A stretch of 64,000 nucleotides of DNA from Alcanivorax sp. GTDB lineage: Bacteria > Pseudomonadota > Gammaproteobacteria > Pseudomonadales > Alcanivoracaceae. Every line of letters starts with the position of its first letter. Position 1 is the first letter of the stretch. Positions 8,356 through 16,856 of this stretch are shown here, in pieces. The position numbers were made by a program, and so were the translations under genes. The notes below the pieces were generated by a model, which was not told where the DNA came from, made no database searches, and saw only the letters and a list, made by a program, of their open reading frames with translations. The stretch spans positions 124,001 through 188,000 of the forward strand of contig JAIUME010000001.1 in NCBI GenBank assembly GCA_022565695.1. The letters run 5' to 3'.

Positions 8356-9000
8356 ATGCCCACCGGGGAAACCTACTCAACGCTGGAAGAAAACCTCAAC
8401 AGCCTGACCCACGGGGTCGGCGCCCTGCTGAGCATCGTCGGCACCGTAATGCTGGTGATCGTGGCGTCACAGATGGGAGACCCTTGGAAGATCGTCGGCT
8501 TCGCCGTCTTCGGGGCCAGCCTGACACTGCTGTACGGCGCCTCGGCCCTGTACCACGGCTTTCGCGACGAGCGCCTGCGCAGCATCTTCAAGATGCTCGA
8601 CCACTGCGCCATCTTCGTGCTGATTGCCGGGAGCTACACCCCGTTTCTGCTGGTCAACATGCGCGGCACCATTGGCTGGACCCTGTTCGGCATCATATGG
8701 GGCCTGGCGTTTACCGGTGTGGTCCTGAAACTGCTGTTCGGCAATCGCTACAAGATCCTGCGGGTGGTGATCTATCTGCTGATGGGCTGGCTGGTGATGT
8801 TCGCCTCCGGCGAGCTGCTGGCCAATATCAACGACCTCGGCTTCTACCTGCTGCTGGCCGGCGGCATCACCTACACCCTGGGGGTGGTGTTCTATCTGGT
8901 TCACCTGATCCCCATGAACCACGCCATCTGGCACCTGTTCGTGATGGGCGGCAGTATCTGCCACTTTTTCGCGGTGTGGTATGGCGTGCTGCCGCACTGA
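8356..9000 (+). CDS. trhA: TrhA / hemolysin III family seven-helix membrane protein
   Basis: A 214-residue inner-membrane protein with seven predicted helices. Family motifs are present: LNSLTHGVGALLS near the N-terminus, YGASALYHGF, LDHCAIFVLIAGSYTPF and the closing MNHAIWHLFVMGGSICHFFA. The conserved Ser/His/Asp residues resemble the metal site of the PAQR/CREST superfamily. The family is historically called hemolysin III. Work in Bacillus and E. coli links TrhA to membrane energetics and fatty-acid homeostasis, so a true toxin role is doubtful. It is preceded by a 190-nt stretch with no recognised gene. Confidence 0.9.
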   Translation: MPTGETYSTLEENLNSLTHGVGALLSIVGTVMLVIVASQMGDPWKIVGFAVFGASLTLLYGASALYHGFRDERLRSIFKMLDHCAIFVLIAGSYTPFLLVNMRGTIGWTLFGIIWGLAFTGVVLKLLFGNRYKILRVVIYLLMGWLVMFASGELLANINDLGFYLLLAGGITYTLGVVFYLVHLIPMNHAIWHLFVMGGSICHFFAVWYGVLPH

Positions 9001-9168
9001 CCAAAACTGACTCACCTGTCCGATCCGGGCATTGACCGGCGGCGACACGCTGCCTTAAATGTGGGCCGCACGACCTTTGGGTCACTTTTCGGTTCACTGG
9101 CTCAGTGATCCCGTTCAGACAAACCCGGGTCCGCTCTCCGACGTATAGCCGACAGGAACCTCCTCACC

Positions 9169-10344
<1,176 letters not shown>

Positions 10345-10366
10345 GACCCACATCGACCATCGAAAC

Positions 10367-10392
10367 CGGCCTGCCGCGCCCGCGGCAGGCCG
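10367..10392 (+). terminator. Hairpin terminator after the acyl-CoA dehydrogenase
   Basis: A perfect 12-bp stem, CGGCCTGCCGCG paired with CGCGGCAGGCCG around a two-base gap, begins 22 nt after the stop codon. The following ATTCATCTAAAAAAC has no U-run on the coding strand, so it is a strong hairpin with a weak tail. Confidence 0.6.
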
Positions 10393-10545
10393 ATTCATCT
10401 AAAAAACTGAACAATCCCCCCTGCACACCCCCGTGTTTCCCTCGCCCGAGGCTGCCTATTCTCGTGATTGGCCTGTTTTCACAGCACCAATAGCACCCAC
10501 AGCATCAGGCACAGACAATCCGACCTTCTCGAGGAGTGATGACGC

Positions 10546-11148
10546 ATGGCGAAAGTACTGGTTCTTTACTACAGCACCTGGGGACACGTGGAAACCATGG
10601 CCGAGGCCGTAGCCGAGGGCGCCCGTGGCGTCGCTGGCACTGACGTGACCATCAAACGCGTGCCGGAAACCATGCCGGAAGACACCGTCAAGGCCATGCA
10701 CGCCAAAGTGGACCAGAAAGCCCCGCTGGCGACCCCGGACGAACTGGGCGACTACGACGCCATCATCTTCGGCACCCCCACCCGCTTCGGCAATATGGCG
10801 GGCCAGATGCGCAACTTCCTGGATCAGACCGGCGGGCTGTGGGCCAACGGCAAACTGGTCGGCAAGATCGGCAGCGTCTTCATCTCCACCGGCACTCAGC
10901 ACGGCGGCCAGGAAACCACCATCACCTCGTTTCACACCACCCTGTTTCACCACGGCATGGTCGTGGTCGGCGTGCCCTATACCTGCCAGGCCTTGACCAA
11001 TATGAAGGAAATTACGGGCGGCACGCCCTACGGCGCATCAACACTTGCCGACGGTGATGGCAGCCGCCAGCCCAGCGCCAACGAGCTGGAAATCGCCCGC
11101 TTCCAGGGCAAGCACGTGGCAGAGCTGGCGGCCAAGCTGACGCAATAA
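10546..11148 (+). CDS. wrbA: NAD(P)H:quinone oxidoreductase WrbA
   Basis: A 200-residue flavodoxin-like FMN enzyme performing two-electron quinone reduction and so limiting redox cycling. FMN-binding motifs are [12 protein letters not shown] at the N-terminus, [20 protein letters not shown] (about residues 76-95) and [13 protein letters not shown] (about 113-125). Length and motif order match WrbA closely. The ATG at 10546 has GAGGAG nine bases upstream. No operon partner follows, because the next gene is on the opposite strand. Confidence 0.95.
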   Translation: MAKVLVLYYSTWGHVETMAEAVAEGARGVAGTDVTIKRVPETMPEDTVKAMHAKVDQKAPLATPDELGDYDAIIFGTPTRFGNMAGQMRNFLDQTGGLWANGKLVGKIGSVFISTGTQHGGQETTITSFHTTLFHHGMVVVGVPYTCQALTNMKEITGGTPYGASTLADGDGSRQPSANELEIARFQGKHVAELAAKLTQ

Positions 11149-11179
11149 ACGCCAGCATGGCTTCCGCGATACACGCCCC

Positions 11180-12031
11180 CTAAGACGCATCGCCCTGACG
11201 GGCGATGCGCAACAGGGCATCGCGGTAGTCACCAAGGCGTGATGACGCCCGCTGCCGCTGCCGATCCGTCAAGGTCGGGTGAAGCTCCGCAAGGCAACCC
11301 TGCATGACATCCAGCCCCTCTCGCTGCAGTGCAACGATATCGTCGGGGCGCCGATCAGGTAGCAACTGATAACGCGCCTGAAAATACGCCTGCAAAGCCT
11401 GTTGATCCGCCCCCTGCTCGAGCAACGTCACCAATTGCTGATTCATGTCGGCCCGCCAGTCCCGCTGCCGGGCCCAGGTATCGGGCATGCGAGTAATGCA
11501 GGTGTTGAGGAGTGCCTCCTGCTGCGCATCCAGCCTCCCGGTCCAGCGGCTGACCGCATCCTGGAGCCGGGCCTGACGCGCTGCGGTATCCCGCTCGGCC
11601 TCTTCATCCAGCATTGCCTGAAGTTCACTGCCCAGATGCGCCACCTGCCCGGGCCGCAGGTCTGCCAGCACGGTCACCATGCCGGGAATCAGATCGCCAC
11701 TGACTTCTCGACCGAAATGGCCGAATGCTGCCATCTGCACCGCTAACTGCTCCGTCGTGACCGTGTCGGCATCGAGGGTGTTTGTGAATGTCTCAAGCAA
11801 CGCCGCCAGCTCACCGGCCCGCGCGCGCCCCGGCCCATCCCGGTACTCCTGGATCAGCGCGCGTGCCGCCTGGCGCTGGTCACGATCCAGATCCAGCAGG
11901 TTGGCTGCCCAGCGCGCGACAAACCAGTCGCCGCGCTCGTAGGCGATGTCCACCCGGTGACAGCCCGCCAGCAACGCGACACAGCACAGGGCTGCAAGGG
12001 CGTGCCGCCAGAAACCCTGAAGCCGTGTCAT
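11180..12031 (-). CDS. DUF6279-type lipoprotein of unknown function
   Basis: A 283-residue predicted lipoprotein. The signal peptide with lipobox ALLAGC sits at residues about 18-23, and the mature protein begins CHRVDIAYERGDWFVARWAA, which matches the DUF6279 pattern (aromatic DW, then a DLDRDQR helix). The rest is all-helical and rich in Gln, Ala and Arg, and looks periplasmic. The ATG at 12031 is chosen because it begins directly at the signal peptide. An upstream start at 12058 would give an atypical N-terminus. No function is established for the family. Confidence 0.75.
   Translation of the reverse strand: MTRLQGFWRHALAALCCVALLAGCHRVDIAYERGDWFVARWAANLLDLDRDQRQAARALIQEYRDGPGRARAGELAALLETFTNTLDADTVTTEQLAVQMAAFGHFGREVSGDLIPGMVTVLADLRPGQVAHLGSELQAMLDEEAERDTAARQARLQDAVSRWTGRLDAQQEALLNTCITRMPDTWARQRDWRADMNQQLVTLLEQGADQQALQAYFQARYQLLPDRRPDDIVALQREGLDVMQGCLAELHPTLTDRQRQRASSRLGDYRDALLRIARQGDAS
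11186..11209. terminator. Bidirectional hairpin in the lipoprotein 3' end
   Basis: CGCATCGCCC (11186-11195) pairs perfectly with GGGCGATGCG (11200-11209) around a TGAC loop. The hairpin lies within the last codons of the leftward lipoprotein gene and 38 nt past the rightward wrbA stop, so it may end both convergent transcripts. On the minus strand TCTTAG follows, and there is no long U-tract. Confidence 0.45.
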
Positions 12032-12114
12032 ACATTGATGTCCCTGCAACATGCCCACATTCCTGACCTCACATGCCAGTGTCCGGCATGCGCTGTGAGG
12101 GACGTGTTACCGCA

Positions 12115-12867
12115 TCAGAAACGCACTACCAGACCCGCATGGGCCGGTGCCAGCCACCATTGCCAGTCATACGCCAACTGGTTGTCTCCCACGCGCAGCG
12201 TGTTGCGCGGCGCAGACGCATAGCGGTCCGCGTGCCGTGTCGCCTGGCGCGGCTCCGTGCGAATGCGCACTTCGCTCACCAGCATGCCGGAGGCAAAATT
12301 CAACCAGCCATCACTGGGCCGATCGTCACTGACGCCGATCGCCAGCCCGCCCGCTGCATTCACCAGCAGCGGCCCCATGCGGGCACGCCAGCTCTGCCGG
12401 CGCAGCTCTTCGATGGCCAGTGCCGCTACCGCTGCCCGGGCCTGCGCCAGATCCGGCGCCTGCCCGTCGCCGGTATCCAGTGCACGTTGTGTGCGCCGAT
12501 GCGACGGGGGGCTGATCAGCACATCCGCCAGCGCCAGACTGCTTTTGATCGCCGTAACATGGGCATCAAAACGGGTTTCCCGATTGTTCGTACGCTCGGC
12601 TTCGCTGAGGTAGAAGCCTATCGCCGCGCCATAACCGCCGGCCCAGATCAGTTGCCAGTTGCGCGCATGGCGGGCGCCCTCGTCCAGCGTTGCCTGCAGG
12701 CGCGCGGCTTCTTCCGCAGGGGCGGTGCTTTCCTGCCGGGTGCTCTCCCGGGCGCTCTCCTGAGCACTACCAACACTGCTCAAGACAATCAGCAACGCGC
12801 ACACGGTGGCAGACCTGATGCCTCGATACGCTTTGATGCCGTTGCGGCGCGTACTGCGCTTTGTCAT
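12115..12867 (-). CDS. Exported protein of unknown function
   Basis: A 250-residue protein not recognised. A signal peptide is visible (a basic stretch, then SATVCALLIVLSSVGSAQES with likely cleavage after GSA). A region rich in Glu, Ser and Thr follows, then helices and small hydrophobic segments (WQLIWAGGYGAAIGFYLSEA; MGPLLVNAAGGLAIGV). It ends LAPAHAGLVVRF. A terminal phenylalanine after alternating hydrophobic residues is what the BAM complex recognises in outer-membrane proteins, so a small barrel is possible, but this is speculation. The ATG at 12867 has GGGAGA before it. It lies upstream of the DUF6279-type lipoprotein on the same strand. Confidence 0.6.
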   Translation of the reverse strand: MTKRSTRRNGIKAYRGIRSATVCALLIVLSSVGSAQESARESTRQESTAPAEEAARLQATLDEGARHARNWQLIWAGGYGAAIGFYLSEAERTNNRETRFDAHVTAIKSSLALADVLISPPSHRRTQRALDTGDGQAPDLAQARAAVAALAIEELRRQSWRARMGPLLVNAAGGLAIGVSDDRPSDGWLNFASGMLVSEVRIRTEPRQATRHADRYASAPRNTLRVGDNQLAYDWQWWLAPAHAGLVVRF

Positions 12868-12978
12868 GTGATCTCCCGTTTGCTGCATGCCACCGGCTCT
12901 GTCAGGCAAACACTATAGCGGGTCTGCGGGCGGCAGGCACAAACCGGATCGCAGGCAAAAAATAGTTCGTTCTGCGCG

Positions 12979-14088
12979 TCATATCAGCCACCAGCCGATC
13001 AGCAATGCGCCGACAAACATCGGCACAGACCAGCGGTGAAATTCCCACCAGATACCCGGCACGGGCGCGAGGCGCAAGGCAATCAGGTTGGCCAGCGAGC
13101 CGATGGCCAGACCGAACCCGCCAACGCTTACGCCCCAGACAAGCCCGCGCCAGTCCTCCGTGAAAGAAGACAACAGCACCGCCGCCGGCACGTTGGAAAT
13201 CACCTGCGAGATCAGCGCAGCACTGCCCAGCAACGCGACCGACGAATCCTCCACCCCGGCAAAGAGGGTACTGAGCAACGGCCATGTCGCCAGCAAGCCG
13301 AGATTGACGAACATCAGCATCAAGGCCAGCAGCAACCCCCAATCCAGTTTCACCAACAGGTCGCGTCGCCACACCGCAAAAACCACCAGCACCGCCACCA
13401 TGGCCGGCACGGCCAGACCACCATCGGCGAGCCACAGAAAAGGCGGGAAGCAAAGCACCGCCAGCCACAGCAGGCGGCGGTCACCGATGGGCGGGGATTC
13501 ATCCAGCACGCGCAGAGGGCGGCTGGCAAACGCCAGCGGCACGGCCAGCAGTAACAGTGCCAGCAAGGCCGCCGACAGCGGCAACATGGCCAGCAGGAAC
13601 TCCAGAAATCCCAGCTCGGCGCTTTGCCAGATATACAGGTTTTGCGGATTGCCCATGGGGCTGACGGCAGAGCCCGCATTGACCGCCAGCGCCTGGAACA
13701 CCACCAGACGGCCCACGGGCAGCACCGTTCTGGTCCGCAACGCCAGCGTCAGCGGCACGACGATAAACAGCGCCACATCGTTGGTCACCACCGCCGACAA
13801 CGCTGCGGCAAACAGGATCAGCATCGCCGCGAGACGCCGCTCACCCGCCGCATGCACCAGCAGCCAGCGGCCCGCCAGCCCCAGAAAACCGCTTGTTTCC
13901 AGTGCTTTGCTGAGCACCATCAAGCCGCACAGCGCGGCCAGCATGTCCCAGTGCACCAGCGCGGCCAGCCCCGACAGCGGCAGCGGGAAGAGCAGGTAGC
14001 ACAGCGGCAGACTCACCAGTAACACGGCCAGCAACGGATCACGCGCCAGGCCGGCAAGCAGGAACCCGCTACGTCGTCTTGCCCCCAT
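12979..14088 (-). CDS. SLC13/ArsB-superfamily anion permease
   Basis: A 369-residue inner-membrane transporter with about ten hydrophobic helices. The motifs AALSAVVTNDVALFIVVPLT (about residues 95-115) and NAGSAVSPMGNPQNLYIW (about 137-155) are characteristic of the CitMHS/ArsB/SLC13 ion-transporter superfamily, with the second repeat echoed near ISQVISNVPAAVLLSS. It is shorter than ArsB (about 430) and lacks an obvious dicarboxylate signature. The substrate (inorganic anion or carboxylate) is undetermined. ATG start at 14088, very close to the GGACT-fold gene upstream (20 nt gap), suggesting co-transcription. Confidence 0.75.
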   Translation of the reverse strand: MGARRRSGFLLAGLARDPLLAVLLVSLPLCYLLFPLPLSGLAALVHWDMLAALCGLMVLSKALETSGFLGLAGRWLLVHAAGERRLAAMLILFAAALSAVVTNDVALFIVVPLTLALRTRTVLPVGRLVVFQALAVNAGSAVSPMGNPQNLYIWQSAELGFLEFLLAMLPLSAALLALLLLAVPLAFASRPLRVLDESPPIGDRRLLWLAVLCFPPFLWLADGGLAVPAMVAVLVVFAVWRRDLLVKLDWGLLLALMLMFVNLGLLATWPLLSTLFAGVEDSSVALLGSAALISQVISNVPAAVLLSSFTEDWRGLVWGVSVGGFGLAIGSLANLIALRLAPVPGIWWEFHRWSVPMFVGALLIGWWLI

Positions 14089-14091
14089 AGT

Positions 14092-14121
14092 TTACTGACG
14101 CCTCATTCTTACTGACGCCTC
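14092..14121. repeat. 13-bp direct repeat spanning a stop codon
   Basis: TTACTGACGCCTC occurs at 14092-14104 and again at 14109-14121 (17-bp period). The second copy contains the TAA stop of the leftward GGACT-fold gene (14109-14111 read in reverse), so the duplication created or preserved the end of that gene. Confidence 0.8.
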
Positions 14122-14552
14122 TGCTCTATCCGCCGATACACCCATGCCAGCTCGCCACTCTCGAGGCTTTTCAGCTCCCGCTCGTAGCGAATACCCAGGC
14201 GCTCGTAACGATCCAGCCGCGCCAGCTCCCGTCGCGACACCTCGAACACCTGCCCCACAGTGCGGCCGGTGGCGTCCGGGATCACGTCCAGCGCATCACG
14301 GCGATACCCGGCCAGGGCGTCCGGCCGGGCTTGCCCGGCGCGCCCCATGACGATGCAGCGCACCCAGGGCCGGGTCAGCGTGCCGTAGGCGAAGACCTGA
14401 TGGCCACGCTCACCGTCCATAGTCGCCTCAATAGCCGGCAGATCTTCCGGCGGATAGTAGCCCCAGGGGCTGAGCAACGTCAGCCAGAGATAACCCGCTG
14501 CCACCAGGCACACCGCCAGCAGCCCCAGCAGTGCGCGTTGCAGATAACGCAT
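14109..14552 (-). CDS. Membrane-anchored GGACT/AIG2-fold (gamma-glutamylcyclotransferase-like) protein
   Basis: A 147-residue protein with an N-terminal membrane helix (residues about 8-28) followed by a gamma-glutamylcyclotransferase-like domain. The nucleotide-free substrate motif FAYGTLTRP and the later RLDRYERLGIRYERE (which places the catalytic-type glutamate) are visible. Members of this fold open gamma-glutamyl-amine or peptide linkages, but many are uncharacterised. The domain faces the periplasm if the anchor is inserted as predicted, which is unusual for a glutathione-degrading enzyme. Assignment is to fold, not to substrate. Confidence 0.7.
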   Translation of the reverse strand: MRYLQRALLGLLAVCLVAAGYLWLTLLSPWGYYPPEDLPAIEATMDGERGHQVFAYGTLTRPWVRCIVMGRAGQARPDALAGYRRDALDVIPDATGRTVGQVFEVSRRELARLDRYERLGIRYERELKSLESGELAWVYRRIEQRRQ

Positions 14553-14578
14553 ACCTGTCTCCGTCGGAGCGCGTTCTG

Positions 14579-15451
14579 TCAGAGCGCGTTGACTGGAATC
14601 TTCAGGTAGACGGTACCGTTATCTTCCGCCGGTGGCATCTGCCCGGCGCGAATATTCACCTGAATCGACGGCAGAATCAGCCGCGGCATCGCCAGGGTGG
14701 CATCGCGCTCTGTGCGCATGGCCACAAACGCCGCCTCTGATATGCCCTCGTGCACATGAATATTGCTGCGCTTCTGCTCTGCCACGGTGGTTTCGCAGGC
14801 GTGGCTGTCACGGCTTGCCGGCGGATAGTCATGGCACATGAACATGCGCGTGTCCTCCGGCAGCGCCAGCAGCCGCTGCACCGACTGATACAGCGTCGCC
14901 GCATCACCACCGGGGAAATCACAGCGCGCCGTGCCGACGTCCGGCAGGAACAGGGTGTCACCGACGAACAGCGCATCGCCGATCAGCCAGGACATGTCCG
15001 CCGGGGTGTGGCCCGGAGTGTAGATCACACGCCCGGTCAACTCGCCGATGTGGAAAGTCTCATCCTCGCTGAACAGGTGATCGAAATGACTGCCATCACA
15101 GAGAAACTGCTTTTCCAGATTGAACACGTCGCGGAAGATCTTCTGTACCTCCCGGATCTTCTCGCCAATGGCTATCTTGCCGCCGACCTGATCACGCACA
15201 AAGGGCGCCGCCGACAGATGATCTGCATGGGCATGGGTTTCCAGAATCCAGTCCACGGTGAGATCCTGCGCGCGCACGAAATCCACCAGCCGCTGCGCGC
15301 CACCGGTGCTGGTGCGGCCCGACTTGCTATCGAAATCCAGTACCGGGTCGATCACTGCGGCGTGACCGCCGGCCCGGTCATAGACCACATAGCTCCAGGT
15401 CTCGGTATCGTCATCGAGAAACGGCATCACTTGCGGAATAACCTGAGTCAT
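14579..15451 (-). CDS. MBL-fold metallo-hydrolase, persulfide dioxygenase-like (Blh type)
   Basis: A 290-residue metallo-beta-lactamase-fold protein of the ETHE1/Blh branch. Metal ligands are H73, H75, D77 and H78 (THAHADHLS), a later GHTPADMSW, the bridging GDTLFLPDVGTARCDFPGGD, and MCHDYPP. ETHE1-type enzymes oxidise glutathione persulfide to sulfite. Blh of Xylella and Agrobacterium is a related enzyme controlled by BigR. The ATG at 15451 has AAAGGAG before it, which rules out the longer frame. It is divergent from a BigR-like repressor and shares a 126-nt control region, so a role in sulfide/persulfide detoxification is strongly suggested by context. Confidence 0.85.
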   Translation of the reverse strand: MTQVIPQVMPFLDDDTETWSYVVYDRAGGHAAVIDPVLDFDSKSGRTSTGGAQRLVDFVRAQDLTVDWILETHAHADHLSAAPFVRDQVGGKIAIGEKIREVQKIFRDVFNLEKQFLCDGSHFDHLFSEDETFHIGELTGRVIYTPGHTPADMSWLIGDALFVGDTLFLPDVGTARCDFPGGDAATLYQSVQRLLALPEDTRMFMCHDYPPASRDSHACETTVAEQKRSNIHVHEGISEAAFVAMRTERDATLAMPRLILPSIQVNIRAGQMPPAEDNGTVYLKIPVNAL

Positions 15452-15507
15452 CGCTTTCTCCTTTCTTGAGCGTGTGCGGCACCCGCATGGGAGGACACCG
15501 CTTCTGC

Positions 15508-15543
15508 ATACAATATACTTGCAGATATATTGTATTTCAATAT
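15508..15543. promoter_or_regulatory. ArsR/BigR-like operator with nested palindromes
   Basis: A perfect 10-bp inverted repeat ATACAATATA / TATATTGTAT (15508-15517 and 15526-15535, 8-nt spacer) overlaps a second inverted repeat ATATTG / CAATAT (15527-15532 and 15538-15543). Two overlapping dyads, AT-rich and ATATTG-type, fit SmtB/ArsR-family operators. They cover both divergent promoters, so one bound repressor could silence both transcripts. Confidence 0.8.
15512..15540 (-). promoter_or_regulatory. Sigma70-type promoter for the MBL hydrolase gene
   Basis: On the minus strand TTGAAA (15540-15535), 17-bp spacer and TATATT (15517-15512) form a near-consensus promoter. It lies inside the same palindromes as the rightward promoter, giving a leader of about 55 nt before the MBL start. 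Confidence 0.65.
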
Positions 15544-15546
15544 AAT
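15519..15546 (+). promoter_or_regulatory. Sigma70-type promoter for the arsR-like operon
   Basis: TTGCAG (15519-15524), 16-bp spacer, TATAAT (15541-15546, perfect -10). Transcription would start near 15553, about 25 nt before the ATG at 15578. The -35 box lies in the spacer of the main palindrome and the -10 overlaps the right dyad. Confidence 0.7.
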
Positions 15547-15577
15547 GTTGACATGTTCCCGACCCGAGCCCATCGAC

Positions 15578-15928
15578 ATGCCTGATATCTCTCATACAGA
15601 CAAGTCTCATCCAGACACGTCAGCAATGAGCATCGACAAAATGCGCGAAGCAGCTGGCAGCGCCACGCTGTTACTGCGCTCGCTGGCACATCAGGACCGG
15701 CTGCTGCTGCTCTGCCAGCTGAGTCAGGAAGAGCTTTGCGTCAGCGACCTGGAAGAACGGCTGGGCATCTATCAGCCCACCCTGTCCCAACAGCTTGGGG
15801 TGCTACGCCGCGAGGGTCTGGTGACCACCCGGCGCGAGGGCAAGCACATCTATTACCAGGTCGCGGACCCCAACGTGCTGGCGGTGCTGCAGACGTTATA
15901 TACGCTGTACTGCAACAACGACGCATGA
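15578..15928 (+). CDS. bigR: ArsR/SmtB-family repressor, BigR/SqrR-like
   Basis: A winged-helix repressor of about 116 residues. Helix-turn-helix segment CVSDLEERLGIYQPTLSQQLGVL and the wing region RREGKHIYYQVADP are plain. Two cysteines are well placed for persulfide sensing: one in LLLLCQLSQEELC (with a second C at its end) and one near the C-terminus (TLYCNNDA). BigR/SqrR proteins release DNA when a cysteine pair forms a tetrasulfide bridge. The sulfur-gene neighbours make that identity likely. The start is uncertain: ATG at 15578 sits 25 nt after the promoter, ATG at 15626 is possible, and TTG 15530 is inside the operator. Confidence 0.82.
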   Translation: MPDISHTDKSHPDTSAMSIDKMREAAGSATLLLRSLAHQDRLLLLCQLSQEELCVSDLEERLGIYQPTLSQQLGVLRREGLVTTRREGKHIYYQVADPNVLAVLQTLYTLYCNNDA

Positions 15929-15962
15929 GACAACAGACCACAGCAGAAGCGAGGAGAATCCC

Positions 15963-16397
15963 ATGCACATAGACTGGGCTGCATTTACCCCCTGGAGCGC
16001 ATTGATCGGTGGTGGCCTGATCGGTCTGGCCGCTGCGGCCATGATCCTGTTCAACGGTCGTATCACCGGCATTTCTGGCATTACTGGCGGGCTGCTGGTG
16101 CCGCAGCGAGGCGACATCGCCTGGCGCGCCGCCTTTGTACTGGGCCTGATCCTGGCGCCGGTCGCCTGGCTGCTGACCGGGCCGCTGCCTGAGCTCCGCA
16201 TCGACGCCGACTACCCACTGCTTGTCATTGCCGGGCTTCTCGTGGGTGTAAGTACTCGCTACGGCGCAGGCTGCACCAGCGGCCATGGCGTCTGCGGCCT
16301 GTCTCGCCTGTCGCCCCGCTCGCTGGTGGCCACACTGCTCTTCATGGGCACCGGCTTTGCCACGGTGTTCGTCGTCCGCCATCTGATGGGAGCCTGA
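15963..16397 (+). CDS. YeeE/YedE-type sulfur transporter half (PmpA-like)
   Basis: A 144-residue membrane protein with about four helices and the YeeE/YedE signature [20 protein letters not shown] (residues about 100-118), whose cysteines relay thiosulfate-type sulfur in TsuA homologues. GAGGAG precedes the ATG. It is followed after 3 nt by the second half, so the two chains probably form one transporter. In bigR operons of Xylella and Agrobacterium two such half-proteins (PmpA/PmpB) occur. Direction of sulfur transport is unproven. Confidence 0.85.
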   Translation: MHIDWAAFTPWSALIGGGLIGLAAAAMILFNGRITGISGITGGLLVPQRGDIAWRAAFVLGLILAPVAWLLTGPLPELRIDADYPLLVIAGLLVGVSTRYGAGCTSGHGVCGLSRLSPRSLVATLLFMGTGFATVFVVRHLMGA

Positions 16398-16400
16398 GCC

Positions 16401-16856
16401 ATGACACGTAACTCTTCCGTGCCAGTCGTCGTATCGGCCTTTCTGATCGGGTTGCTGTTCGGCATCGGCCTGCTGGTCGCCGGCATGGCCAACCCCGCCA
16501 AAGTACTCGCCTTTCTTGACCTCGCCGGCGCCTGGGACCCCTCGCTGGCACTGGTCATGGGCGGCGCCATTGTCGTCGGGCTGGTGGCCTTTCGGGTCGC
16601 TGGCCAGCGCAAGATCTCCCTGCTCGGCGAGCCCATGCGTTTACCCACCCGGCGCGATGTCGACAAACGCCTGGTCTGGGGCAGTCTCGGCTTCGGCATC
16701 GGCTGGGGACTGGCGGGCTTCTGCCCCGGCCCGGCACTCGTGGCCCTCGGCGCCGGCCAGATGAAGGCCGTGGTGTTTGTTGTTGCGATGCTCGCCGGCA
16801 TGGCCCTGTTTGAGCTGCTGGAACGCCGACCGGGCAAACGCCCCATGGCGCCATGA
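16401..16856 (+). CDS. YeeE/YedE-related sulfur transporter half (DUF6691, PmpB-like)
   Basis: A 151-residue membrane protein with four hydrophobic helices. It opens [20 protein letters not shown], and the motif [15 protein letters not shown] (about residues 103-117) holds the conserved cysteine of the DUF6691 partner family. It overlaps the SulP gene by four bases (ATGA), indicating translational coupling. It is the partner of the preceding half-transporter by position and family. Confidence 0.85.
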   Translation: MTRNSSVPVVVSAFLIGLLFGIGLLVAGMANPAKVLAFLDLAGAWDPSLALVMGGAIVVGLVAFRVAGQRKISLLGEPMRLPTRRDVDKRLVWGSLGFGIGWGLAGFCPGPALVALGAGQMKAVVFVVAMLAGMALFELLERRPGKRPMAP

